From Mytilus edulis (lineage: Eukaryota; Mollusca; Bivalvia; Mytilida; Mytilidae): a DNA stretch of 64,000 bases. Within the stretch, counting starts at the first letter, position 1, and each line of letters begins with the position of its first letter. The DNA lies in contig NC_092349.1 in the NCBI RefSeq assembly GCF_963676685.1, positions 42,423,426 to 42,487,425 of the forward strand, given 5' to 3'. This document shows positions 1 through 12,193 of the stretch, piece by piece. The notes under the pieces are model-generated. The model did no database searches. It had not been told where the DNA came from and saw nothing but the letters and a program-made list of their open reading frames with translations. Position numbers and translations under genes: made by a program.

Positions 1-705
1 TGAAAATATTGTTCAAAGGTAAGTAGGATTTTATGGTAAAATGTTGTCAAATTACAATTCTTTGTACTTATTGTAATTGAGGGTCTTACAATACAGTATG
101 ATACATTACTATTCATAGGACATTGTATTTGTAGTCAGGTTGTCAATATACAAGTTGTCAAGACAGTTCATTTGAGGTTATTTGTAATTTTTCTTCAATG
201 AAGATCAAAGGTCATTGGTACTACTTTAATGAGTTTAGTATGTATCTGGAAATTTACATTAGATTGAACTTTGATGGCTTTTAAATTTGCATTTACCACA
301 AAAATAAAAATCTTTATAATAAAAAAAATGAATTAACATGATAAATATTTTAAAAGAGTTAAAAATAAAAATTGTTTTATCTATCTTAGTATTTTTTTGT
401 AATAATGTTACCCTTAGTAGACATATACATAATATCCATCTGCCTACAACAATTGTCATGATTGTAAGCTTACTGAAATTAAATTTGTTAATCTGAAAAT
501 GATTAAATCAAGGTATGATAATTCATTAGCTTGTAAATTTTAAAGGCAGCCTGGTTATACTAAGTGATGTATTTGAAATGACAATTGAGGCTACAGATGA
601 ATTATTTTTGTATGGAAATAGGTGCCAACACTAGCATGACTTATGCATTCTAGATCTGTAGCAGGAATAAAGTTCATAGTCAAATAAGTATAAAATATGG
701 AGTCA

Positions 706-849
706 GTGGCGGATCCAGAGGGGATTCAGGGGGTTGGAACCTCCCCTTTTTTTGGGATGATCAATGCATTTGAATGAGGATGTATAGTTGGAATACCCTT
801 TTATACTGGGTTAGGAACCCCCCTTTTTAAAATGGCTGGATCCGCCCCT
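706..849. mobile_element. MITE-like element in ERp29 intron 1
   Basis: The ends are inverted repeats (GGCGGATCCAG on the left, CTGGATCCGCC on the right). Inner arms carry GGGGGTTGGAACC and its complement-like GGTTAGGAACCCCCC. A divergent, partial relative lies at about 13620-13735. The element sits about 55 bp before the acceptor of the 903-1041 exon. Confidence 0.7.
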
Positions 850-902
850 AAGAGTTTTAAGTTACCCTAGAATACAGTATCGTATATATTTTTATTCTTC
901 AG

Positions 903-2822
903 ATTGTGAAGCACCACAAAGCAGTCCTTGTTAAGTTTGATGAGACGTATCCATATGGAGATAAACAAGATACCTTTAAAGAAGTCGTGGAGGCCACTAT
1001 GTCTCAGGACGATGCCTTATGTGCTGAAATACAGGTATCAGGTAAGATTTTATTTACCATGTTTACAGCAGACCTATATGTATACAGTAGAGCAGAATCC
1101 ACAGATGGATTTAGAGGGAACAGGTGCCCCGGGCTTGGTCCTTTTGTCGAAAAATTTGGTTGATTATTTAGGGAATCACTGAGATGTGACTACCCCACTT
1201 ATGAAAATTTTTGGATCCCCAACTGGAATAAAATTTATTTCAAATGTGTTTATGGGAATCTTGGACATCACACAATAAATAAGAGTTTTAAAAATGCAAA
1301 TTTTTTTATTTTGGAGTTGAAATTTGAAGTATCCAGTCAGAGTTTTAATACATTGTACTAGTCGAAAGATTTTCATCAATTTTTCTAAACTTATAGTATA
1401 TCATGGTTTCTATTAAAGTGTGTAAAAGATCAAGTTTTAGCACAATGTAAATTGTCAGTGCTTTAGAATTAGTACATGTAGTATGCACAGTCTCATTGTC
1501 ATATTCAGTTATTTGCAGCAAGTCCAGAAAAAAATGAGTTTTTTAACGTTGAAATCTATAACTGTAAAAGTTTAGCATTTCCTTCTTTAGATGTTTAAAG
1601 GAGATATCTTAGGTATAATAAAAAGCTGCACACCTTTTTATTTGGTATGTGCGACGTAGTGCCACAGAGATGTTAGCTATTCACTTTTTAATTTTATCGT
1701 TAAATTCTTTGCTAATTGTTCAAATTTAATTTTCCAGACTATGGAGAGAAAGAAAATCTAGACTTGGCCGAAAGATATGGTGTAATAAAGGAACAATTCC
1801 CAGTTTACAGATTGTTTCTGAATGGAGACCTTGATGGCGTCCTATACAAAGGAGATACAAAAAATGCTAATGACATTAAATCATTTTTGATGAGTGAAGC
1901 AGGTAAAACATGTATACATATATAATATAGAGGCTTAAGTTTTAGGGGGTAGAGTTTGCTGTAACATTATTCTTGTCATGTACAGAATTTTTAAAAAGAA
2001 ATTTCTTATGCAGTGATTTCAACAATATATAAGTTTGTGATTTGCTCATTTAAGATGAACCACTGATGATGAGCGTTGTATTTATGTGAAAGTGGGAAAA
2101 AATTGTTTTTCCTGAGGAAGATGAATGGTAGTTTTATCTTTCTTCCAGTCACTTTTTGTTATAACATTTTCGAAACAATAAAAAAAAGTAACCTTTTTTT
2201 CTCAATGTATTTCATGTATTTAGGAGAGAAAGTTTTTTTTTATGTCCCTGCTACTTATATTACATATTAATATATACAAATTTTTCAACATATCCACATC
2301 ATTTAAACTTTGGTCACTTTTGTGTATAACTGTCTGATTGGAAATCATACCACATCTACTCATTTTGAAAAAGGAGTTTACATCTGACTGATCTTGGGGA
2401 AGAAAAATAATGTTGTGAGTTGAACCATTATTGATTTCTTAAACTCAAATTCTAACTTTTCATTTTCAGGTCTTTGGTTAGGACTTCCAGATTGTTTACA
2501 AGAATTTGACGAACTTGTCACCAAATTTTATAATGCAGCTGACAATGACAAAAAGACAGCAGTAGTTACAGAAGTTGAGAAAGCTGCTGAAAAATTGAAA
2601 GAAGAATCTCAGAAAAAATCTGCTGAAATTTACATAAAAACAATGAAAAAAGTTTTGGAAAAAGGTGAATCCTTCATTGCGGAAGAAGTAAAAAGAGTTG
2701 AAAAAATTAGAGATGGAAAAATAAGTGATAAGAAGAGAGAACAGTTAGGCTCAAGGTTAAATATTTTAACATCATTCAAACTTTTATTAAAAAAGGCTAA
2801 AAAAGAAAAGGATGAACTTTAA
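903..2822 (+). CDS. ERP29: ERp29 (endoplasmic reticulum protein 29), last three exons; first exon outside window
   Basis: Three exons are read: 903-1041, 1738-1902 and 2470-2822. All internal borders are AG/GT, phases fit, and they sum to 657 nt (218 residues plus TAA at 2820-2822). The first two exons give a thioredoxin-fold segment with VLVKFDETYPYG, then DYGEKENLDLAERYG and FLNGDLDG. There is no CxxC, as expected for the redox-inactive domain of ERp29/windbeutel. The last exon starts GLWLGLPDCLQEFDE and encodes the helical C-terminal D domain with SRLNILTSF. It ends in KDEL, an ER-lumen retention signal; mammalian ERp29 ends KEEL. In the known family the protein is an ER chaperone that helps secretory proteins fold and leave the ER. 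The signal-peptide exon must lie before position 1. Identity is by remembered family similarity and is strong along the whole length. Confidence 0.95.
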
Positions 2823-3330
2823 AGGATATCATTTTAATTTTCTATTTTTCATTTTGTTCTCCAAATTTAAATGATTTTAAATCTTGTCTTTTTTTCCTAT
2901 TTTACATTTATCGCCCAAAACATTTGTAAGGGGTGGAGGAAATTTTATGATTTTTTTTTTCTATTTATAGTTTTTTTTAAATAAATTTCTCAGTGTGGGG
3001 ATAAGTTGGTATGTAAATTTCCAAAATTAATTCTTTTGGAGGAAATGAATCACATGTGCCATTTTCACACATCTTGCAATAAGTAAATGAGATTTATTTG
3101 TTAATATACACTTGCCAGTTGTGCAGAATGTATTATAAATGTTGTTATGGAGTTGCTGAATGTAAATGCATTTAAATATTTTATGCTGGCATTTAAAATA
3201 TTCCAACAAGATGTAGATTTTATACTTTATAATTTTATAAAAGTAATATATGGAAGAAAACATTTATACTATACAAGTTTTGAAATGCCAGAAATATGTG
3301 TTTTTGATATGTTATTATAGGTTTAACAAT

Positions 3331-3336
3331 AATAAA
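3331..3336 (+). promoter_or_regulatory. candidate poly(A) signal of ERp29
   Basis: AATAAA lies about 510 nt after the ERp29 stop codon, just before a stretch of interspersed repeat begins near 3365. A second AATAAA at 2980-2985 would give a shorter 3' UTR of about 170-180 nt. The sequence alone cannot tell which is used. Confidence 0.4.
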
Positions 3337-3364
3337 ATATAAAAACTAAGTAGACTTGTACTTA

Positions 3365-3788
3365 TCTGGCCACTTGTATTTTTGTCCATCTGATGAGTTA
3401 AGCCTTTTTCCTTCTTATGTTGTACTCTTATACCACTGTCCCAGTTTAGGGGAGGGTTTGGATCCAGCTAACATGTTTAACCCAGCCACATTATGTAAGT
3501 ATGTGCATGTCCCAAGTCAGGATCCTGTAATTCAGTGGTTGTCGTTTGTTTGTGTGTTACATATTTGTTTTTCGTTTATGTTTTATTTATTTAATAAAGG
3601 CCATTAGTTTTCTTGTTTGAATTGTTTTACATTGTCATTTCGGGGCCTTTTAAAGCTGACTATGTGGTATGTTTTGCTCATTGTTGAAGGCCTTACAGTG
3701 ACCTATAGTTGTTAATTTCTGTGTCATTTTTGTCTCTTGTGGACAGTTGTCTCATTGGCAATCATACCACATCTTCTTTTTATATTTA
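3365..3788 (-). repeat. interspersed repeat family A, copy 1
   Basis: This copy reads from 'ttttgtccatctgatgagtt' to 'ggcaatcataccacatcttc', the reverse complement of the long copy at 46888-47345. No coding capacity is evident. Short ORFs inside it are chance. Confidence 0.8.
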
Positions 3789-4239
3789 AACAATGAGTAG
3801 TTGAGTAGATATAAATGTGAATGAGAGAAGGTTAAGAGATAACAGAAAAGAAGAGACATGCAATGGAGCTTTATTTAGAGTAGTTACATACACCAAAAAG
3901 TACAACATAACTCTGATGAGCTTTAAAAACCGACATAGACACTACCTAATGCAAATTTTAAAAAAAACTAAAAACATATGCACAATACAGATAAACATAT
4001 ACATTTTAAAAGATACATATGCTCATAGATGCTTGTCAACAAATCATTTCATGCATTTTAAAGAGTACAATTAAGCGTAATTGCATATAATATAATATAT
4101 GTAAATAAAAAGCACTAAAACAATGTATTCATGCAGTATGCTAAAGCACCAAAACCATAAATTCAAACTCAAAGCAGTTAAAACTTTTAATCGTGCATTA
4201 TATACTTAAACAAGATTAAAACCAGTTATCACTTGTGTT
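3789..4239. other. AT-rich intergenic DNA
   Basis: This stretch is A/T-rich with no supported exon, RNA gene or inverted repeat. The ORF of 85 codons from 3817 has no recognisable domain and biased, low-complexity composition. Confidence 0.5.
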
Positions 4240-4800
4240 GTATAAAAATTGTCTGTACAACTCGTATAGTTTTTGTCAAGCCTGCATCTTTAGTTGCAGA
4301 AAGCTTGACATAGGAATAGTGATCCGGCAACAGAGGCTTTCACTAACTTCTTAAAATATTTTAGAAGGTAGAAGAACTGGATGCTTCATACTTTGTATAT
4401 ATATGCCTTATGTTACGAAGTTTCCGTCTGTCACATGTCCATTGTCCATTGTCCTTGACCTCATTTGCATGGTTCAGTGACTACTAGAAAAAAAAGTTAA
4501 GATTTTTAAATTTCTCTCTTATTATGAGTAATAGGATAACTATATTTGGTATGTGCATACCTTGAAAGGTTCTCATGCCTGTCAGATAGTTTTTACTTGA
4601 CCTCGAACTCATTTCATGGATCGGTGAACAAGGTTAAGTTTTGGTGGTCAAGTTCTTATCTTAGTTACTATAAGAAATAGGTCTTGTATACATGTATTTG
4701 GTGTATGGAAGGATTGTAAGATGTACATGTCATCTTATCTTGACCTCATTTTAATGGTTCAGTGGTTATATATTTAGTTAAGTTTTGTGTTTTGGTCTGT
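4240..4800 (+). repeat. interspersed repeat family C, copy 1
   Basis: The head includes 'aagcttgacataggaatagt', then 'gaagtttccgtctgtcacat', followed by repeated 'cttgacctcatttgcatggt'-type blocks. Related copies are 9170-9775 (plus) and 21661-22756 (minus, the longest). The internal blocks are divergent tandem repeats of roughly 100-120 bp, each carrying a 'gacctcattttcatggttca' motif. Confidence 0.75.
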
Positions 4801-5860
4801 TTTTATACAACCGCAAAAATTGAAAATTTTTTGGTCGTATGTTGGTATCACCTTGGTGTCGTTGTCGTCGTCGTCGATAGACATTTGTTTTTCGCACTCT
4901 AACTTTAGTAAAAGTAAATAGAAATCTATGAAATTTAAACACAAGGTTTATGACCATAAAAGGAAGGTTGGGATTGATTTTGGGTGTTTTGGTCCCAACA
5001 GTTTAGGAATTAGGGGCCAAAAAGAGCCCTAATAAGCATTTTTCTTGGTTTACACACAATAACTTTATTATAAGTAAACAGAAATCTATGAAATTTTAAC
5101 ATAAGGTTTATGACCACAAAATGAAGGTTGGGATTGATTTTGGGAGTTTTGCTCCCAATATTTTAGGAATAAGGGGCCAAAAAAAGGTCCAAAATAAGCA
5201 TTTTTCTTGGTTTTTGCACAAAAACTTTAATATAAGTAAATAGAAATCTATGAAATTTTAACACAAGGTTTATGAACAAAAAAGGAAGGTTGGGATTCAT
5301 TTTAGGAGTTTTGGTCCCAACAGTTTAGGAATTAGGGGCCAAAAGGGTCCAAAATTAAACTTTGTTTGATTTCATCAAAAAAAGAATTATTGGGGTTCTT
5401 TGATATGCCAAATCTAACCGTGTATTTAGAATCTTAATTTTTGGTCCCGTTTCAAATTGGTCTCATTAGGCAGCAACCATTTGATTTTCTGGGGGGGGCT
5501 ATGGTTTTTTTTTCTGGACAAATTTTTTTTTTCGCCTGCGGCGAAAAACAATCTATTTTTATCACGACAAGTCGAAAACAATTTATTTATTTCAATTTTA
5601 GCATTACATATAGTGGCAGCTGAGGGTGAAACAAACAAATTTTTTTTCTCAGAATCAAAAACAAATTATTTTTTCTCCAAAAACTGGAAACAAACTTTTT
5701 TTTCCAAAAAAAACCATAGCCCCCCCCCAGAAAATCAAATGGTTGCTGCCTTAAGGTCCAAAGGATCCAAAATTAAACTTAGTTTGATTTTAACAAAAAT
5801 TGAATTATTGGGGTTCTTTGATATGCTGTATCTAAACATGTACTTAGTTTTTAAAGCAAT
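4801..5860 (+). repeat. interspersed repeat family D, copy 1, interrupted by a palindromic element
   Basis: It starts 'ttatacaaccgcaaaaattg' and contains about three ~180-bp units ('gaaatctatgaaatttaaac' ... 'ttaggaattaggggccaaaa'). The end part is 'tgaattattggggttctttg'. Between 5469 and 5750 it is split by a palindromic insertion; the flanks join to the form seen uninterrupted near 7930-8040. Other copies are 7790-8150 and 36430-36810. Confidence 0.75.
5469..5750. mobile_element. palindromic MITE inserted in repeat family D
   Basis: Long terminal inverted repeats: GGCAGCAACCATTTGATTTT on the left and its exact reverse complement on the right, continuing through a G-run/C-run and 'gctatggttttttt'. 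A TTA flanks each side (5466-5468 and 5751-5753), consistent with a short target-site duplication. The ORFs read across it are shadows of the palindrome. It resembles the element at 62844-63038 in its outer motif (ACCATTTGATTT ... GGGGGGCTA). Confidence 0.8.
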
Positions 5861-6859
5861 TGCTTTTATGCCGTCGCGTATGGCCATCTTTGTGACCCAT
5901 ATCAGAGACTCCGCCCAGATCAAGCCATAGTATTTTGTTAAACAGGCTCCTGGTCAGTCATTCTTTAACACCTATGTATGTTTTCTAATGCAATACATAG
6001 CTTGAAACTTTAAAAAGAAAGTTAGTGGATTTAAGAAGTTTCAGAATATGTTCTTGTAGATGTATTTTTGTATTTAAAGGGTCAACCGTTTGACTATCAA
6101 ATAACATAGAAGTCCGAGTGAAAAAAAGTACATTTTTATAAATGCGATTCCGTTTTCCGCCGTTCGTACGATGTTTCAACAAAATATGGATTCATTTCAG
6201 TTGTTGATTTAGTATTGAAAATTTAACTGAATTATCTCCTAATGAATACGGTTTTTTATGTTTAATTTGTGTTTCTTTAAGAGGTCAGGTGCTCTTGTTC
6301 ATTCATAAAATTATCGTTCATTCATACATTTATCGTAAAATCAAAATCACTACATAGGTTAATGCGTAGTGTCAAATTATTACCTGTAATCTAAAAATAG
6401 ACAAACTTTATTTGCGCAAATAATTTAGCGGAACGAAACCCTTGTTGAAAACACATAACAATAAGTTCGTTTTCCTTTTCTGTCAAAACTCCGTAATATT
6501 TATCGATCACCTTACTAATGAAATGGACCCGTCCAAACGTAGTAGATGCCAAGTCGGTCCAGATGAAGAGATATTTACAATTTGGAATTTTCTAGTTTAT
6601 TAATACATAGATTGGAAAAAAGTACGTCTTTTTAAATATCATGATCAAAACTGGGTTTGCATAACAAATGTCAGATGAAACCATTATCCTCGTCTTTTCA
6701 GTGAACAAGTCTACTACGTTTGTTGACACTCGACGGTCCACCGTGTTAGCAATTTTATTTCACATGTTTTCGAAATATTGAAGATCATTTTTCGCAATGT
6801 TTCCTGAAAATTGATAAATATCAAAGCAACGTAGAGCTGTTTGTTCTTGTTCGTATAAT

Positions 6860-7012
6860 AAAATTGAGAAAGGAAATGGGGAATTTGTCAAAGAGACAAC
6901 AACCCGACCATAGAAAAACATACAACAGCAGAATTAAGGTCACCAACAGGTCTTCAATGCAGCGAAAAATTCCCGCACCCGGAGGCGTCCTTCAGCTGGC
7001 CCCTATACAATA
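6860..7012 (-). repeat. interspersed repeat family B, copy 1
   Basis: Contains 'aaagagacaacaacccgacc' and 'cccgcacccggaggcgtcct' in the order typical of this family. The same block is at 32474-32600 (minus) and, reversed, at 10525-10795, 34370-34610, 45945-46225 and 53840-53990. Confidence 0.8.
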
Positions 7013-7120
7013 TATTTTTACTAGTTCAGTGATAACGATTTAATGTCATGTTTGTCTGTGATGACCCCCCTTTTCGGGATTGCATGAGAATTGTAGTTAT
7101 CTCGTACCCACATGCACTTG

Positions 7121-7194
7121 TTTCTATCCATAGGAAGGTCGACTATCCATATAAAACTATTTATATGGATAATCGACCTTCCTATGGATAGAAA
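7121..7194. repeat. near-perfect 34-bp inverted repeat (hairpin)
   Basis: The left arm 7121-7154 (begins TTTCTATCCATAGGAAGGTC) pairs with the right arm 7161-7194 with a single mismatch and a loop of about 6 nt. No neighbouring gene explains it. Confidence 0.9.
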
Positions 7195-7202
7195 GAAGTG
7201 CC

Positions 7203-7700
7203 AGTGCTCGTACCGCATCAGAAGGACACATATCAACTGAGCAATAATGTTTGGAACTTAGTTTTAAAAATGATGACAAAGTAACATTATGAAAATATTT
7301 TTATTAAGCTGAAATATACATTTATTCTTTACATGTTTATGTCTTGTAAGATATTTTATTTCTTTCCCGTTTTTTAACATTTGCGTCTGGAAAGTTGAAA
7401 TGTTTTAACTTAATCATTTGTGTTAATGGTTAAATATAAATTAATAATGAAAATTGTTAAAATTAAATCAATAAAGGAAATTATTGCCAAGGAAGTTACA
7501 AACACTACCAGGGGATAATCCATGATGATTTCTTTTTGAGTTATATGTTTCAGCACATGTATATTTGACCCCAACTTTAGCCTGGTAAACGTGTTGTCTC
7601 CTTGTGAAATATAAAACATATTAAAAATGACTTTCTGCTAAAGTCTTTTATTTATATAAAGTTAAAACCTTCTTACTTTTAACTAGACAACACTCATGTC
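7203..7700. other. AT-rich intergenic DNA without recognised gene
   Basis: Nothing was recognised here beyond AT-rich sequence. A 69-codon minus ORF (7410-7619) has a hydrophobic stretch but no family resemblance and no splice or promoter context. Confidence 0.4.
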
Positions 7701-7789
7701 AGGTTTAATTCTTGTATATATGTGGATGAAAAATAAAAGTCCCCAAACATTAACATGGCAGCAATTGCTTTTACAGCCTTTAAGGCTTT

Positions 7790-8150
7790 GATTTGATTAT
7801 GGGCCCAGTTTTCAAGTTGGTTCAAATTGGGGTCCAAAATTAAACTTTGTTTGATTTCATCAAAAAATGAATTATTGGGGTTCTTTGATATGCTGAATTT
7901 AACCATGTGTTTAGATTTATGATATTTGGGCCCGGTTATCAAATTGGTCCACAGTGAGGTCTAAAGGGTCCAAAATTGAACTTTATTTGATTTCATCAAA
8001 AATTGAATTCTTGGGGTTCTTTGATATGCTGAACCTAACCATATGTATTAAGATTTTGGATATTGAAATACCACAAAGGGATGGTAAGAATTGCCTTTGG
8101 GAGTTATGGCTCAAACCGTTACAGAATAAGGTGCAAAAAAGGGCTTCAGG
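7790..8150 (+). repeat. interspersed repeat family D, copy 2
   Basis: Two units carry 'caaaattaaactttgtttga' or 'caaaattgaactttatttga', then 'ggggttctttgatatgctga'. This matches the 3' part of the copy at 4801-5860 and shows what the uninterrupted sequence looks like. Confidence 0.75.
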
Positions 8151-8177
8151 TTAATGAACAATTACATAAGTACAAAA

Positions 8178-8253
8178 CATAATTTAAAAGCAGTGTAAGG
8201 TTGGTGATTGAAACTCATTTGAATATCTCACCTAAACTGCTTTTAAATTATGT
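8178..8253. repeat. short inverted repeat
   Basis: ACATAATTTAAAAGCAGT at 8178-8195 is repeated as its reverse complement at 8236-8253, with a 40-bp spacer. It is followed by three direct copies of 'tggaaatttgccaa' at about 8259-8350. Confidence 0.75.
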
Positions 8254-8359
8254 AGATTGGAAATTTGCCAAAAACTTTATTATTAATAAATTCCATTGGA
8301 AATTTGCCAATAACTTAAGTTTAATGAATTTCATTGGAAATTTGCCAATATAAAATGTT

Positions 8360-8500
8360 AAATTTGAGTTATCTTTCTTTGTCCAGAATGGTTGTTGAAT
8401 CACCTAAAACCAATGCTTTATAAGATTTTTGAAAATTGGAGTTATCTTTCTTTGTCCAGAATAGTAGTTGAATCAACTTAAATCAATGCTATATACAATA
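8360..8500 (+). repeat. ~75-bp tandem duplication
   Basis: 'gagttatctttctttgtcca' occurs twice, about 75 bp apart, each followed by 'gttgaatca'. A reverse-oriented relative is near 36365-36400, so the block is part of a dispersed repeat. Confidence 0.65.
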
Positions 8501-9169
8501 TACAATACAATATTCACTTTACTACCAACTGATAAATTTAAGCATTCTTTACCATTCAGTGATTACAAGCACTTTGATTACCATTCTAGGGTTATGCCCC
8601 TTTATAAATGGAAAAATTGAAGATTTTTTTAGTTTCTGTTCTCTACTTAAGTTTGTCTCAACTAAATTTAATGAAATGTGCTAATATAATGGTTATATTA
8701 CCTCTAAATTCAGTTTAGGTTCAATTTTTGGCAGCTTCACTTTTACAGTTCTTGAGTTTTGTTCCTTTATAACATTATATGCTAGTGGTAGTATCATCTG
8801 TGTCCCTTTGGACACAATATCCATTTATTTTTTTAGAAGTTACTATTAATTAATATTAATCTGAACCATGACTGTATGACATTTTATATTTTAATATTTT
8901 ATGATGTATTTAAATGAGTAGTTATTGTTGCAAACTCCATTAGAAATTTGAATTGAAATCATTTTTGGAATAAGTGAAAGGGGGAGGTGAAACAAAAAGT
9001 TGGGGGGGTCAATTTTTCTTATTTCAGAAATTAAAAAGAAAATTTCTTCAAATATTTTTGTTTTTTGAGAGGATTAATATTCAACAGCATAGTGCATTGC
9101 TCAAAAGCAAATGAAAAATTTTAAGTTCATTAGACCACATTCATTCTGTGTCAACTATTAAATCACAAT

Positions 9170-9775
9170 CCAAATTCAGAGCTGTATCCAGCTTGAATGT
9201 TGTGTCCATACTAGTCCCAACCTTTCAGGGTTCGACCTCTGCGGTCGTATAAAGCTTTGCCCTGCGGAGCATCTGGTTCTTCTACTGTATCCAATAGTCC
9301 TCCTATATTTGGTGTATGGAATGATTGTAAGGTGTACATGTCCAATTGGCATGTGTCATCTGACCTTGACCTCGTTTTCATAGTTCAGTGGTCAAAATTA
9401 AGTTTTTGGGTGTTGGTCTTTTTTTCTAATACTATATTCAAAAGGTCAACTATATTTGGCGTATGGAAATATTTTATGATGTACATGTTAGTCTTGCAGG
9501 TTTTATTTGACCTTGACCTTATTTTCACGGTTCATTGCTTAGTGTTTTTAAGTTTTTGTGTTTCGGTCAGTTTTTCTTAAGCAATAAGCAAAAGGTCAAC
9601 TATATTTGTTGTATAGAAGGATTGTGAGCTGAACATGTCTGCCTGGCATGGTTCATCTGGCCATGACCTCATTTTCATGGTTTAAAGGTCAATGTTTAGC
9701 GTTCTTGGTCAACGACGACGCAGACGACGTGATACCAATATACGACCAAAAAATTTTCAATTTTTGCGGTCATAT
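9170..9775 (+). repeat. interspersed repeat family C, copy 2
   Basis: It carries the blocks 'gaccttgacctcgttttcat', 'ccttgaccttattttcacgg' and 'catgacctcattttcatggt'. It ends with 'cgacgacgcagacgacgtga' and 'tttgcggtcatataaaa', the terminus shared with family D. The 107- and 79-codon ORFs inside it are not genes. Confidence 0.75.
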
Positions 9776-10524
9776 AAAAAGTACAACACTATCTTTGTTT
9801 AACAGTCTTCATTCTTCATTTGCCAGATCTGTCAAGTTTTACAACAATGGGATATTAAAGAAGGTCTTGGAAAAACTTAAACTATGAAAATATCATGCTG
9901 TTAACAATATATACTCTAGTAGCTATAGAGAAGTGAGACATAAAGATCAATCATTGCATTAACCAAGGCGGTTTACATCAGAACAAACAAACAGGATTTT
10001 GTGTCTATATGACACAATGACCAGCTTCTGCTATACCTATTCATTATTCGGTGAACCATAACATAAGGGTCAAAAAAATTATTTGACTTTTATGATATAG
10101 AAAGTTCACATCCTAATGCACATGCATACAACATTTGAAGTTGGTGTTGGAACAACCTCATGGTTAACTACCATAACAAAAAACTTTAACCTAAGAATTT
10201 ACTGGTTTCACGCTACTATTATTCAGAAATATTTGCATCTTACTATCGTAAGCTAGGCATGAAAAGGCTGGACAATTTTTAACACAGGAACAAAATACAA
10301 ATGTAAAGCATGCACTGCCAACTGATGCTCCCCAACTGCACATTTATTCAGAGAATTGAAAAGATTTTTATGGGTTCAAAGTACTAGTATACTTTTGTCT
10401 ATGTTAGTTCTTTTTTGTGCTTTGTTCAAATCCTGATGAACCAAGCCATTTTGGACTGACTTTCACAGTTTGGTTTTTAAGTTACACTGGGTTCCAAGTT
10501 AGAAGAGGTTGTTAATCCAAATAG

Positions 10525-10795
10525 TTTATAGCAGAGGAACACATAAACATGAGCCTCTGGCCTTTGTTAGTCTTGTATGATTTTAATTTTAGTTTCTTGT
10601 GTGTTCTAATTCAGAGTTTAGTATGACGTCCATTATCACTGAACTAGAATAGATATTTGTTTAGGGGCCAGATGAAGGATGCCTCAGGGTGCTGGAGTTT
10701 CTCGCTGCATTGAAAACCTACTGGTGACCTGCTGTTGTCTGTTCTATGGTTGGGTTGTTGTCTCTTTGACACATTCCCAATTTCCATTCTCAATT
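10525..10795 (+). repeat. interspersed repeat family B, copy 2
   Basis: Runs from 'agcctctggcctttgttagt' through 'tgtttaggggccagatgaag' to 'cattcccaatttccattctc'. This is a nearly full-length copy. Confidence 0.8.
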
Positions 10796-11985
10796 TTTGT
10801 GATTATTATTGATCATTTTTCTCAGGTATTTTAAGTGTTGTACAAGTTCACAATTCATAGTCCATCCATCCCCCAAAAGAACAATGAATTTTATCTTTGA
10901 CCCTTGACCTGGAATTCAAAAGACTTCTTCCCCTTCCCTATATCTTCCATCTGTTTCCATTTAATCAAGGAAGGAATATTATCATCTGGAAACTATTTGT
11001 TTCAGACGCCCAAAAGGATGGACAGATCTAATACTGTGTGCTGCAGAATTTTCTTAGAGGAGCATAAAAAAAAATAAGACACCAAAGTATCCCTATAAGA
11101 ATAGTTGCAGCACTCCATACACATTTATATGGGCTGGACATATGAACAATCAATAACAGGCAAATAACCAAACAAAGAGTCTGTCCGACATCTTTATTTT
11201 CTACAACTAAGAATACCCATATAAAGATTATGCAATCAACAAAAATGTTCAGGTCTGTTTAAATAAAAACATGTCAAAAATTTAAATGAATGTAATTCTT
11301 TTGGATAAATTTTTGGAATATTAATTTTCTTCAACTATGAATACCATGTGAAGATTTTTAAACCAACAAAAATGTTGAGATCCATTCAAATATACAGATG
11401 TCAAAAATGTTAAATAAATGATATTTTTGGCAAATTTTTGTAATTACAAGTGATTGTCACAAGTTCAATTTCATTCATGTATATTCAAATGCAAGCTTAT
11501 CTGGCCATTTGACCTTTAAAATGTAAGCTTTAAATAATTTTATAAGCACTATTCATTGAGTATTTCTCCAACTTGAAGCTACATGTGAGCATATACAGGA
11601 TTTCATAAACTGAGGTACCGGTACATACCTTTCTTGTTACACTTTCGAACAATTTCGCAAACATGTATGCCTTCTGAATATAGCATCATTTTATAAAGTC
11701 TGAAATATTTTAAAGCAGCTGAAACCATTGGTAATAATTGGCTTTAAACCATTTTTAAGAATCCAAGAAAGTGAAACAATCGATTTATGATTTGACTGAT
11801 TGCAACAGCTATCATGATCTTGTAAATTTGTCATACCCTATCAATAATAATATTAACCTCTATTTAATAACTTTAAATACAGCAAACATATAAATATCAA
11901 GATTGTCATACAATCAGAAACATGCATTTTTGAATGTAAACAATAAACAAAATAATAAAAAAAAAAAAAAACAACAAACAAACAA
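10796..11985. other. AT-rich intergenic DNA
   Basis: There is no supported exon, RNA gene or clear repeat boundary. A weak internal duplication is visible at about 11240-11440 ('aacaaaaatgttgaga' and 'aacaaaaatgttcagg' contexts). Confidence 0.45.
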
Positions 11986-11987
11986 AA

Positions 11988-12193
11988 TACTGTAAATTCA
12001 TAAATTATTGCATGCATTTATTATTGCGATTTTGTCATTTTAGACTTAAATGCGATTTTAATTTTAACAATTTTGTGAAAAAATCCTCTTTTCACATAAA
12101 ATATTTCAAAATGTGAATTTAAATTATTGCATTTACAACTCTGCGTATTTTTCACAATAATAAAAATCTCGCATTAATTTCTGAATTTACGTA
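11988..12193. mobile_element. MITE-like element (TACTGTAAATTCA ends)
   Basis: The left end TACTGTAAATTCATAAATTA is mirrored by the right end (TAATTTCTGAATTTACGTA), about 205 bp apart. Inner arms also mirror each other (ATTATTGC and its complement). A related layout occurs at 25341-25545. Confidence 0.7.

Noticed and set aside
1..24. 'caaag|gtaagtag' at the window start as the end of the upstream ERp29 exon
   Set aside because: It looks like a donor site, but the phase needed to join exon 903-1041 places TGA at 1-3, leaving only five codons (KYCSK) that do not match the family, so it cannot be supported.
5457..5930. 157-codon ORF
   Set aside because: It runs across the palindromic MITE and family D repeat; the F/K-rich composition reflects T- and A-runs.
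6520..6745. Possible MITE with AAACGTAGTAGA/TCTACTACGTTT
   Set aside because: Only a 12-bp inverted match without convincing borders or target duplication.
9257..9580. 107-codon ORF
   Set aside because: Lies wholly inside family C repeat blocks with no protein family resemblance.
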